Both the position numbers and the translations under genes were made by a program. A stretch of 64,000 bases of DNA from Eimeria necatrix (lineage: Eukaryota > Apicomplexa > Conoidasida > Eucoccidiorida > Eimeriidae): contig NW_013655200.1 of assembly GCF_000499385.1 (NCBI RefSeq), positions 69,533-133,532 of the forward strand. The letters run 5' to 3'. Positions 22,601-34,800 of this stretch are shown here, piece by piece (the stretch's first letter is position 1; every line of letters starts with the position of its first letter). Below the pieces are notes generated by a model. The model searched no databases. It saw nothing but the letters and a program-made list of their open reading frames with translations, and had not been told where the DNA came from.

Positions 22601-25600
22601 AGTAGTGGATAGGAGGAAGCTATCTGGGTTTACTGAACAGCTAGCTACAGCTCACAGGGCCGAAGAGGAGCTGCCAGCTACCTTTTAGTAATAACAACAA
22701 TCACGCAACTAGCTTGCGGCGAATTTATTGAGAAATTGGGTGCCGAGTTTGACTTACTTGCAGGTTGCTAATGGTAACCTCAAGAGATTGTTATTTTTTC
22801 CATTGGAGCACATAAAGCCTTCTGGGGAGTGTTGGTGGAAACGGACAAAAGATATGAATAATGCGACATATTGGGAGCTTGTACTAGATGTACGGAAATA
22901 CTGTTGCTTTTTTCCCCGCGTTATTTTCGTTGCTCATAAATAAACTCGGCACAGTTGGGCAGTATTTTCGCATTTGTCTGCAAAGCAAGACTTTTGCCAT
23001 TGCGTATAGGCCCTAGTGGCCTTTTTGGTCCACCTTTTCTGCACCGTTGCGTGTCCTTTGTTCTTTGTCCTCGATTTTGTTCTTCTCATCATCTCAGCTG
23101 AAGGTCCAGTCAATAGCGGAGCCACTGAAAGCCCCAGAAGCCAGCACGCTGCTTTGTAAGGAGGCTGCACTGGTGGCGGAAAAACTCGAAGAAGCTCTCA
23201 AGGATCCTTACCAGGTATGCTGAAAGTCGCGCTGGGTACAATCTGCAAATGCTGTGTGCAGCAAAGAGCACAAATAACGAGAAATAACTGCTTCGGCAGA
23301 CGCTCCTGCTCCTGAAACTGCCGTCTTTGTCCGTTGCACAGGCAAATCAGAATCATTAGCTACTGTTTTTCTGCTGTCGATCTTGTCCTGAGCACACAAC
23401 TATGTTCCAGCCCGTGATATTGCTTGTGTAGCACGTTTTCTCTCTCTTGTTGACTATCCACCCCCTTGTTTCTGTTTGGATGATGTTTCCTCCCTGTCCC
23501 TCTCCATTCTTGAACGAATCCTTTGCGTCTGTTCGCCCCCGGTGTTTGTTTTTTGGCACAGCCCTTCGACGCCTTTGCCTCTCTGATCCCTGTAGTCCGT
23601 GCCCAGCGGCTCTCCAAAGCCTCCCATACACGGCAGCCTCCTATCGGCAGCTCAAAACGAGGGAAAGCAGGCGCTCCTGGCTCTGTGGAGCCAAACCAGC
23701 AGCCTCAACCTGAACCTGAGCCTCAAAGCGAGGCCGCTACCCTTTCCCTTCAAGAGGCTGCGCGTAGGTACAAGGAACTCCGACAGAATCAGAAACATGC
23801 CCAGCCCTCAACGAAAGGCATTGACGCCTCTGGGATGCAACCACCAACTTCAACGACGGCAGCTTTGACAGGGAGCATCTCAGCGCAGAACACAAGGACG
23901 GCTATTGATGAGCTCCCCAAGGGCATCTGCCGAGAAGGCCTATTTCGGGGATATACGGCGACCCCGGAAGACGTGATTGCATTTCGTGCCTCCGCCCTGG
24001 CCGTGAGAGCCTTGGGGCCATTTGATGTGCGGAAGGCCTACCCTGAATACCCAGGCAGAGCTCATTGGAAAGGGCATAGTGAAGGCGTCTCTGAGAAGAG
24101 GGCAAGAAAGTCTCCAAGGAGACTCAGAGACAGGACCAAGAAGGAGCCCCGACTCCGCAGCCAAAGCCACAGCCACAGCCATAGCCACAGCATCGATAGA
24201 CACAGCCGCAGCAGCAGCATCAGCAGCAGCAGTCACAATAGTAGCAGCGGCAGCAGCAGCAGCGGGAAGAACAGCAGCAGTCGAAAGAAGAACAGACATA
24301 GTCGCCGGAAACATAGCCAGAGCCACAGCCGCGGTAGTAGCTCCAGCAGCTGTAGACGCAGCACGCGGAGCCATCATCATCACCAACGTCACCACCACCG
24401 TCACCATGGCAGTCTATCCTCTCCCGCAGTGTTGAAAGGGAAACGCCTTAATTCTACGCGAGCCTGCGTTTTGAAAGTGAGTCGGGATGTGGAACAAGGG
24501 TCTGCACCAAGTCCTGCTGCTTACCTGCGGGATTTTGAGGCGGCTTCCCCCGCCTTGAGCTTTCCTGAAGACCAGAGTGAGGAGTGCGTTCAACTTCCAA
24601 GCAAGCTTGAAGGTAGCACTATTCCTACGCGCCAAAAGCAACTTTATGCAAGCCGGCGTGCCGCCATGATCAAACTAGACACAAATGGAACTCAGCAGCT
24701 CGCTGTCCTGCGAAGTGGTACTTCGCTTCCACTATTAGCGTCCACTGCAGACGACAAGATTTCAGCTGATGAAAATGCATCGAAACTGCAGCAGAAGAAA
24801 AAACAACAACAGCTAGGCCAGAAACAAATTGCAGGTATTCCAGAGGTTTTGGATTCGGCGTTTGTTAAATTGCCGCCGCCGAGCAAGGATAGCAGCGACA
24901 ACAGTCCGTGTGGCGTGGCGGGTGCTGATGTTGCTGCTTTTCCACGTGAGCAGTCGCATGCTTCAAGTATTGCCAAAAAAAATCAGCTTAAACTGTTGGC
25001 GACCTTGGGAGAGAAAGAAAAAGAGCAGAGAAAAAGGAGACTCAAACAGCGGCGGTCAGCATCACCTTCCATCTCTGTATCAAGGCAGACGCCGACAGAG
25101 CAGCACACAGAAAGAGGAGACGCAAAACAAATACAGGCCAAAACGACCCGAGCAGCGCAGTGGAAAGGGGTAGACTTGGATGCGGTCAGCAAAGCCATAT
25201 TAAACTCATCATTAAAAGCGAAGGTCTCTAATCATCAAGCGCCAGGAGCAGAAACGGCATCAGAAGCAGCAACGACAGCAAAGGCTGCAGCATCAGCAGA
25301 AATACCAGCAGCTGCAGCGGATTTGATCAATTCTAATGTGGCTACCCGCTGCAAGACGAAGTCTGTAGGGAGGCATAATCACGCCGAAAAGCCGTCTGGT
25401 GTTTCTCCAGGTCGCCATGCGGGAGATTTACTGGTGGCCTCTCTAATTCGCGGTCGCGAGCTGGAACTGCCGACGATCACACCAGAACCGGCAGACGCCA
25501 AGCGCAGGGAACGCCAATCTGCCCCTGTGTCCGTAACGTCTCCTGGATCTAGCTCATATCCTGGTCCTGTGTCAGTATCTACAGCAGCATTGTCTGCCTC

Positions 25601-28600
25601 CATATCTTTTCCTGCCTCTGCTAGTGCATCATGCCGAGTCGCCACAGCGCACCCAGAGGACTCTCATGCTGAGCGCGACGACCAAACCAATGCAGACAGA
25701 GGGGTCAGCGGAAAATTGGGCCTTAGCGCAGGAGGCGGCGCTTCTCCAGACGAAGTAGTGAGGCATTCCGGAGCTCCCCAGCCAGAGGTCACGGCGACGC
25801 CCGTCATACATGTTCCAGCTGCAGCAACCGATGCCGCTGAAGCAAAGCTGAGCGAGCCAATACCAGCAGCGTTTGCTGATGGGGCAGATGATGCTGTCCT
25901 CTCTGGACAGGCACTTGAGGCTGCTCAGGAAGCTGCCACCCACATGCGAGCTCAGCAAAGGACGCTGCTGGCAATCCTACGTGAGAAAGAATTGGAGCGA
26001 AGAGAGAAGCGAGTGAGGCAGCTTCACTCAGCCTCAGCGTTAGTCTCGGTTTCTACGTCCAGACGGACTGAGGCAGAGGCGCACACACCGCATGAAGCCA
26101 GAGAGACACGGGCTGCCCAAAGCGGCGGAGTGGATTTGGAGGCAGTTAGCAAGGCTCTCGTAGCGTCAATGGAAGCTGAAAAGAATACTCAGTCTGGGGC
26201 ACCATCGGAAGCAGGCTCAGCACCAGAAAAAGTAGGCCTTCGAGTTCAGTCGCTTCAGTCTGATATTGGTAACAGTCACACAAACATAGAGGAAACGCAA
26301 CAAGGACGCAGCAGTGCTGATGCGGGCTACTTTGCTGGAGCCGCCGAAGCCAGCGAACATGCAGCAGCTTTATTGATGATGAGGCGAATCTGCATTCGAC
26401 AGCGAGAGGTACTGGCGTCCACCACAGACGCAGCAGAGGCACAACTTGAGGGAAGGCTCAGAGAGCATCACTTCCCGTCTGCGTCTGCCACCATATCTAT
26501 TCCTGTTTTCCCCCTTTCAACAAACACTGTGGCAGCCCCTGCTTCAAGCCAAGGTGCCCCAACGGAACAAAAGGCAATATCTGGCTGCAAAGAGCACAAC
26601 GAAACCAAGACAAGACGCAGTGGAAAAGAGCCAGACTCGAATGCGGCCAGGAGAGCTCTTCCGCTTACAGCCAAGGCGAACCGCAATTCACTGGAACAGA
26701 GCTGCACCTCGAAAAGGCTACCTGGCATGCAGAAAGGCCCTGGCAATACTGACGCCGAGCTTCAAGGGCCGACAGCCAACCAACAGGAGGTAGAAACAGA
26801 CGACAGCGAAGAAGAGATTCGTCCTGTAGAAAAAACAAGTGGGGCTTCTAAAGAAGCAGCAATTCACATTAGAGGACAGCAACGAGAATTGCTTGCAGCC
26901 TTGAAGGAAAGAGAAATGGAGCAGAGGAAGCAGCGACTTAGGCAGCGTCAGTCTGCCTCAGCCTCCGCGTCAAGACAGACAGCGACAGAGCAGCACACAC
27001 CCCTGGAAAGCGAAAGGCAAATACATCCCGCAAGACTGATGCAGAGGGGCGGAGTGGATTTGGAAGCTGTTAGCAAAGCCCTCCTAGAGCCCTCACAAAC
27101 CAATATCGAGCACAAGGAAGGTGCTCAAGTTGGCGACAATAGGCTGTTGAGCCCATTCGAGAGCAAGTCACAAGGAAAAAAGGCTGCCGCTACAGTAAAT
27201 GGTGTCGGCGAAACACGCCAAAAAGTTGCTGCAGAAGGTGGCAGCTCCACAGAAGCTTTGGAAGGTACTTCAAGCCCTGCCATTTTGCTACGCTTGGCGC
27301 AGCATAAAGAAAGGGCTGCAGGTGTTGCGGCGCTCGCGGAGGCTGCTAGAGTAGAAAGTTTACGACGGCGGCGGCTGTCTGCCTCTTCGTCCCCTTGGCA
27401 CTCGAACCCAAACACATCAGTGCCACCAACTCCTAAGGAACCTTCACCCTCAGACGGCATGGAGATTATTGTGGGTGCAGACCTGTCACAGAAGGACACC
27501 CGCGACAAATGCCTTCTCCCTATGTCTCAGGCAGGCCTGTTCAGCCCAGCAATGGGGAAGAGGCCAACCAGCTCAGCACAAATTCAGACAGACTCCAAAA
27601 CGGGGAACAAGGGGATAGGAGAAGAAACAAACGAAGACGAAGACGGCACTATTGGCAAGACAGCAGCAATCCCTCTACCATATGCATCACATGCTGCCTT
27701 AAAAATCCGTGATCACCAGCGAGAGCTGCTAAGAACCATTGCGGAAGCAACAGAAGCACAGCATGAGAAAAGACTAATGGCGCACAGTTCTGGCTCGGGC
27801 TCTGTTTCTCTGTCAAGGCAGCACGCAACGGAGCCGCATACGCCTTTTGAAAGCAGCGCCAAGGACGTATCTGCCAACCAGGCGGTGCGCAAGGGAGTGG
27901 ATTTGGAGGCCGTGCGGAATGCTCTCCTCCAACAGACACAAGTGCTAGGCGAACAAGCTTCTCCAACCATCAGCATCGCGGGCATAACAGCCCCTAGGAA
28001 TGTTTCGCACGGGGACTGCAGCGACTTAAGCAAACAGCAAGAAACCGCAGATCACAGGATAGAGGAGAGTCCTCAAGAGCCATGGGGGCCTGTTGCAGAA
28101 GCTGCAAAGCACATCAGAGGGCAGCATACAGTGCTGTTGGCGACTTTATGGAAGAGAGAAAAGGAGCAGAGACAAAAAAGGATTAGGCGCCGCAGCTCAC
28201 GCTCAGCTTCTGAGTCGGTGTCGAGGCAGGCAACGACTGAGCAGGGCATTCCGCGGTACCAAGTGGGTCAAGCACAAAGAGGTCAGGGAAGGACAAGGCA
28301 GAGCGGCGAAACAGACTTGCATCAGCTGAGGGGGATATCGCAAGGCCACCTTGAAGCAAGGTCTGAAGTCCCTGCTGATCGAATGGCAGTGCCAGGTGCA
28401 AGCCATGGCAAGACAGGAGAGAAAAGTGAAGCAATCCCCACGGGAATGGAAATACCAGCGAGCAATGCGTACAAGCTAGAGGATGCTCAGACGATCCAAC
28501 CGGAGAGGGAAATGACAAGTAAGCAATATGACGAGACTCAGGATAATTTACCGACGGCAGAAGAGTTTGGGAACGCGAAAGGGGCGAAGAGGAGCACTGC

Positions 28601-30545
28601 AGAACACGTCTCTGGTGAGCACACGTTCAGGCCGTCTTTCGCTGCTCAAGCCTTTTCCAAAAATGCAGCAGATGAAGCAGTGAAAGAACGCAGCGGCCAC
28701 CGTGACGCAGATGAGGTCGCTGAGGCTATCACGGAACTGCACAAGCCGACCCACACTCCTGTTTGGGGGTCGAGCGCTGCTCCTTCCAGCTCGGGAAAGG
28801 GTAGCATAGCGTCATCCTCGGACTCGGGAAACTCAGATTTAATCTCTGTGACTGACACGGGAAGGGGTGTAAGTGGAGAGAGGACTGCAAGGGGTACTAA
28901 AAGAGGCGAAGAGACGAACGAGGCTTGGCTGAGTCAGCAAGAGGCCCTTGTCAGAGCTTTGCATCGCCACGCAGCTGCGCGAGTTATACAGCATTTTTGG
29001 CGCCGACGGCGTTTGACTGCTTTGTTTGATTCAGTGGTAAAATTGATACGGAGAAAAGCACAGAACCCTGTCGCGAGGGGCTCCGCATCCCCATGCCGTC
29101 CTGTCGCCTTCAGCGATAGGGCAGCAGACGTCCTTGCACGTACTCGAGAGCTCTCCCCAACGTGGTCCAAAGGCGGATATGCGAACAAAAATACCATGGA
29201 AGGCTACACATTAACAACAGCTCCGCAGCAGTTCGTGCCTGTTGTCATCGAGCCGCCTTCAGCTGTGGTGTTGTTCAAAGGTGGACGAAGAATCAGCAAC
29301 TTGCGGCGCCCCAGTGACAGCAGCAAACCACAAGAGCACCATCAGCAGCAGCTAAGACAAAGAGCAACAGGCTCTTTCGCTGACGTTCCCCTTCCGCTGT
29401 CGGATTCAGGCTCCCAGGGTTCGGCAACCTCTGAAGGCCTGCCGGCAATCGTATTAAAATTCGCGAGCCAGAGTCCCTCTCTATCAGAGGAAGAGGAAGA
29501 CAGTGATAGCAGCAGCCATGTGTCAAGCAGGCGGGATTCTAGTGACCTCTCAGATGACGCACTGAGCGAGCCGCTTGGCAGTGAAGCCTCCAGCGAAGGT
29601 CATGAAGGCGAGGTCGACAAACAAAAACGCCTGCGCCGCATCATGAGGGAGGGACTGGATTCGAAGATGAGGTCCACCTTGGCTGGCAGCCACGTACTGC
29701 TTCCAAGGAATTGGAGGCCGGGTAGTCGTGGGTCGAGCGCCTCTCCAGTCCCAAACACGGCTAGGCCGGTTTTCTCTAATGCTTACCCCAGTAGCAGCGC
29801 ACATTCAAGCTTGTTAACGGAATCTCAAGGCCGGAGGGACGGGCCTGATGCAAGCCTGCGAACTCATTCTGGATTTGATGGGGGCCGAGGATCAGGGCTG
29901 CTCATGCAAAAGGCACAAGGAAGGGATCAGAAAAAACGTGCAGCGGGCCATAAAGATCAGAAAAGGAGCAGTTCATTCCTGTACCCCGAATGGCCGCAGC
30001 ACAGAACTGACGCCGTTCTTGAACACCATGAGCCTTTTACAGGCTCCATGCGTCAATCGACAACAGGAATATTGGGGACCTCTTCAGAATCCAAAAATGA
30101 GAGTGACCAAGCCGCAGGGTTTCCAGCAGAAGCAGCAGCTGCATTGGAGGAGAGGGCTAGCACCCCCGCAAAGAATGTGGAAGGCTTAGATAGAGTGGCT
30201 AGCGGGTCTCTGACTGAGCTGCCTTCCCAGAAATTCGTAGAGGAGGACACGTGGCATTCTAAGGCCAATGCAATCGACAGTACGCAGCACAGCCCGCTGT
30301 TCGGGTCGTCTTCTCCCACTGGCTGCACAAATTGCAAGCACCGTCGCTGTTTCTGCTGCTTTATGGCGCAGCAGACTCACTGCGACGACACTACACATGT
30401 GGCAGACCCCTTGCCAAGAAGCCCACGGAAAGACTCCCCTAGACTATTTAGTGACCCTCCCTTTCTTGTTCCCAAGCAAAGCTCTGTTGCAGTGCATGGC
30501 GCGCTGGGCAGGCGCGTGCCAGCAGGGGAACCCAAACGGCCCTGA
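19655..30545 (+). CDS. Giant IQ-motif protein with about eight internal repeat modules
   Basis: Unrecognised apart from its motifs. Exons 19655-19987, 20137-20637, 21041-21348, 21670-21745, 22422-22490, 23098-23214 and 23562-30545 join in phase to about 2,795 residues; the last exon alone encodes 2,327. Calmodulin/light-chain-binding IQ motifs are visible: ATKIQARYRGHRTRR (exon 5) and ARVIQHFWRRRRL (near 28,985), with a weaker VRLIERAWLRHKAKK in exon 3. After the first IQ region comes an Arg/Ser/His-rich tract (24,160-24,410). About eight copies of a charged helix, SAS-rich linker and GVDLEAVSKAL box follow (24,945-28,360). Near the end is an acidic Ser/Glu stretch and a Cys cluster, CTNCKHRRCFCC (30,323-30,358). 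No signal peptide or membrane segment is visible. A cytoskeletal or calmodulin-scaffold role is only a guess. The start may lie further upstream. Confidence 0.8.
21746..22421 (+). repeat. Intron with TG/CA and TGCATG-rich sequence
   Basis: This intron of the IQ-motif gene is rich in GTGTATATG, GTATACGTAC and TGCATG words between about 21,780 and 22,330. The composition matches that of the fumarase intron and of 4,280-4,680. Confidence 0.5.
24945..28360 (+). repeat. Eight-copy protein module array (period about 410-480 bp)
   Basis: Copies begin near 24,945, 25,425, 25,915, 26,340, 26,845, 27,270, 27,675 and 28,085. A full copy has a helix with HIRGQQRELLAAL-like sequence, a basic stretch EKEKEQRKRRLKQR, a Ser/Ala linker, SRQTATEQHTP, a variable spacer and GGVDLEAVSKALL. 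Copies 1, 3, 5, 7 and 8 are well conserved. Copies 2, 4 and 6 keep only parts: a helix plus RRRRLSAS in copy 6, SRQT and VDLEAV lost. Confidence 0.85.
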
Positions 30546-31861
30546 TATATGCTGTTCAGTACAGGCGTATTCTCTTCAGTTCATGTTGAATGTTTCTTGA
30601 CTCTATTTTCTTTCCCACAGTAGGGTGCCAGAGGGCAACGCCAATGCCCGGAGCGGTGTACCTTGTTAACCAGAGAAACGCCATGACACAATATTTATCA
30701 GCTCTTTGTAAATGTATCGAGGAGCCGAAAATTCCTGGTACTTCTTCATATTTTTACAAACAAACCTCCAATATAACTAGGGCGTCGCAATATTGAGCGA
30801 AGGTAAAGAGAGGGGAGGCCGGAGGAGGCATGGCATTCCCGAATGACCGCTCATTCACCAAGAGTGTGTCCCTCTCAGTTAAAGAGGCTGAGATATTATG
30901 TGCAGCATACGTGACGTTTTGAGGCTGTAGCTACCCTAGATGAATGTTACATTGCTTTCCCCACTTTGCTGAAGTGCTGCAAGCATTTGGAAAGGCAGGC
31001 TTCCCGTAGAGCACCCCATTAGAGCTCCTCAGTGATGTGCAATTCGTAATTCTAAAAAACTGCTAGAGTAAAATCATATGATTCGCAAGACGTACAGAGC
31101 TCAACGCGTGGACGCACCGTGCTTCACTCATTGCTGGCAAAGCGCCAGCCTGCTGGTTATTTGATTAACCATATCTTATTAAACAATTGGTGCTGTGAGA
31201 GCTTGATTCTGCCATGTATTTATTTATTCAGATTTATTACTTGGTAGTGGGCTCACCTTGTAGTACAGTTGTGAGCTCCGTTGAGAACTGAAAATGACTA
31301 GCTGAGTTCGGCGGTGGGCACCACGAAGGAAACCCGACAAGCGGTCATTGAACGCGATCTGAAGCATTCTCTCCTGAAAACTCAGCAAGAAGAACTAAGC
31401 ATTAATCAATTCGAGTAAAATATTGTTCAAGGCTCATCTTTTCTCACGGCCTTGTTCTGCCAGGTCTCAGGATGGTCACCTGTACACGCTCGATGCTCCC
31501 TGTGTCTTGCCCTTCTGTGGTCGCTGCCGACAGCAAGGCCACCTCATCACGGGCACCTGGTTTAATTACTGGTCGAGAACCCGCAATTAAAGTGTATTAC
31601 TAAATTTTCAGTTGAAAAATCGATTATTCAAAAGTAAGAGTACCTTTGCGGAGGCCACCTCTTATCTATCCCTCCGGCGCCCAGCAGCTCATTCTTGAGG
31701 CCACGGCTGGCACACCGCGTGCGCCATATGCACATGGAGATATTCCCTGACTGTGCATCAGGAAAATAACGTTTTGGCCCGTTTTATTCTTTCTTCGAAA
31801 CATCGGCTTTTCATTTGTCTTGCAAGACCCCTCTTCGGTGCTTTAGACGCTGCTTTTAATC
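30546..31861. other. Intergenic region, no gene recognised
   Basis: The 1.3 kb between two plus-strand genes is fairly AT-rich for this window and free of CAG repeats. Only short open frames occur. It should include the 3' UTR of the IQ gene and the promoter of the gene starting at 31,862. Confidence 0.5.
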
Positions 31862-34800
31862 ATGTCGGCCGCGGCAAGCTCGATGGGGGCTGAGACCCGC
31901 AGTTGGAGAGGGAATGCTCGAGCATCTAATCATCGATCGGGTAAAGCAAAACTCCAGTTTGCAACGCTTTTAGAACACCCCTTCACAAATGCCACCTTGT
32001 CACCTCTCAGGCCCTGCTTAGGCCATGCAGACGCTGCTGCCGACGACTTCACCCAAGCAGCCAAGCTTGCCGCAGAGACAGGAACTCACAGACCAAACTA
32101 GATTGCCACTGAACTTCCTTTTAGTGCTTAGGCTAAGTAAAATTCAGGTTGCACCGGGCTACTACGGTGAATGGGTGGGTTACCCAAAGAAACTTTGGTT
32201 TCAGTGCTTCCACACGCAGTTCTACAAACCTTTTGTTACCCCTTCTTGCAGGAGCCCTTATCTCACTTCTGTGGAAAACCTTGTTTCTCCTGCAAACTGT
32301 AGCTATTCTGGCTACAGGGGAGGCTCCAGTCGAGACCCCAGGCGAGAACCCAGGCGAGACCCCAGGCGAGACGGAAAGCACGGCTTCTACTGAAAGCACC
32401 TCTACGGGTATGTGGCTGAAGCTAGAACAAAATCCGCCCAAAAAGATTGTGTTACCTCAGCCGCATCCTTTTTTAAGCCTAGCTAATGAAGCGCTTACAT
32501 ATGCGCCTGCATTTTTCACAGAGACACAAGCTGCTCTTTCCTTATCGGTTTCGACGTCCCCAGAACTCGACGTAGCTGTTGGCGAGCTGCGAGATGGTAA
32601 GTCGTGATTTTTTTCGGTACTCATATCTGCTTGTAAATATTAACTACGAACTTAGCGGCGCACTTTATGCTGTTTAACTCAACTGTGGAAAACTGCTGTA
32701 GTCTTTTCTGCTCTGTGTTTTGCCACTTTAGATTTCAACAACTTGGTTGATGCCTATCCGTTCCTCTCAGCAACAGCACTTGGTGAGTCCTTTTGTCTAT
32801 CAACCTTTCGTTTCGTTCCCTTGCAATCCCCCTTCTCCCTTGGTCTTGACTCACCTCATGCAAAATGTGCATAGTGTTCTGCGTTTGATTTCCTGCAGAA
32901 ACTTTCACATCTGTTGCTAAAGATGGTACGTGCCTGGCTGCCTCTTCCCCCTCTCAAGCAGCACGCTTGTAGTGGCTTCCATAGTGGAATAATTCCGAGC
33001 ATACAGTTCCCCTTTTACTGCCCCGGTGTGCTCTCAGTGACGGAAAACCTCCAGGCCCTGCAGAAAGGCGAAAAGGAAGTCAATATTAATACATTAGCAA
33101 AAGAAGCTCCATCTTGGGTGGTCTTTCAGTTGAAAGAGCTTGCAGTCACTGAGCACGTACTCAAAAGTGTTACCGTCCACCAGTGTGAGCTGCAAGACAA
33201 GAAACTTTAAGCTGCATTAGCTGCACCTTTATCGAGGCCAGGCAGTTTTACACAACATAGCCGTCGCTGCGGCAGTTTGATTGGCTTTTATGCTATTTGT
33301 TTAATCCAGACGAAAATATTTTGGACCAGGAAAAGGCAAGAAAAAAACTGAAGGAGGAAGGCCACTCCTCACCGTCTCAGAGGCATCTGTGTGCAGCGCT
33401 GCCCTGGCCAGAAAAAGAAATTACTAGCGCTGACCGCGGTAAGCAGCAGACAGACTTCCATTCAAGGAATTGAGGTGCCCAATATGTTTCCGTCAACTCC
33501 AGAGCTCCCGTACAAGGCATCGCAAACTTCTCCTAACGGCATAGTCTCCTTTTATCGATGCGTTTGCATTACGTGCGCTTCTCAGACGCTGCTGGCTACG
33601 ATTTGTCCCCTGAGGACCTGGACAGAGTGGGCGAGGCTCGCCTTAATCAATGTGCGTCATTGTCCAAACAATGGGCTGCTCAGGGTGGCTTGTTCAGCTG
33701 CTCCTTATGATATATTTCTGCCCAGGGCACCATGAACTTTGATTCTGATGTGTACAGTGAGCAACCTTAAGGATAAGCTTTCTGCAGGAGGCCGGCCGGT
33801 AGATTATTACGGCGCCGTGGAGTGGATGGCATGCCCAGTGGTGGCACACACGTTCATGTCCACATACATGGAGAGCTCGCGGGATTTTTCCGGTGACATA
33901 CTGCTCCCTTTTTGATGCAAGCATATGAGTTTCGTACATGGTAATTATGCATAGCTACCCGAAAGGCCAAAGGTGCTTTCTTTTCTGGAGGCCCTGTGTT
34001 TGTTTGCAGGTGTAGAAGAGCCACCCCGTGGACTGACAATCACCAAACAATGGCTTGAAGGGCCCCAATTCCAGAGGACTCTACAAGACCTCATGGATAA
34101 CCGTGAGCAACTTTCAGCTGACAAATCTTTAACCTAGCTTCCGTCTTGCACACGAACATATTTTCCACTCTTCCTTATCATTTTTGCTTGTGATACTTTT
34201 AGAACGGATATGGGCTACCACTTCGCCTATAGTTGCTGCAGTTTGGATCTTGAAGGCCTCTGCTACCCAAAGGCTCCGTGGTGAGTAAAAAAGGAACTTA
34301 CGCTTCAGATCCACAGAACTTTGCAAGTGCGACACAAGCACCATTAGATGTGGATTGCAAGCAATGTGGCCCGTCGGTCTCTTTGCCTTCTTCAGGCATG
34401 GCCCCTACACAGGTTAAAACAAGAAGAGCTTTTGGGCTTAGCGGTCTCTGCAGCAAAAAGTGTGAACGGCTTTTCGCCGTTTCTCTTAGCCCAGAACGTC
34501 CTGAACGGCCGAAAGACACAGTCACTGCAGACGGTGCGTATGAGACAGGTGGAGAGATCGGCATGGCGTTTCTAAATCATACAAGCAGCGCATGCCGCCA
34601 CTGTTCGTAAATTGGATGTAGCATTTTGCTGCAATTCTGCGGGCTTTCATTACGCGCATGGTGCTGGTTTCCTTTTCCTTTCAGTGCTTCGTCTTTTTTT
34701 GTTCCACCATCTTCGTCTCGTCCAACTAGCCGAGGCCTCATTAGAACGGATTTTTGCTGCTTTGCTCCTCGAGACGTCTGACGTCTGCAGGATATCTGAC

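Noticed and set aside
24022..24435. Plus-strand Ala-rich frame inside the IQ gene
   Set aside because: It lies within the repeat-rich His/Ser region of the 7-kb exon, whose frame continues correctly on both sides.
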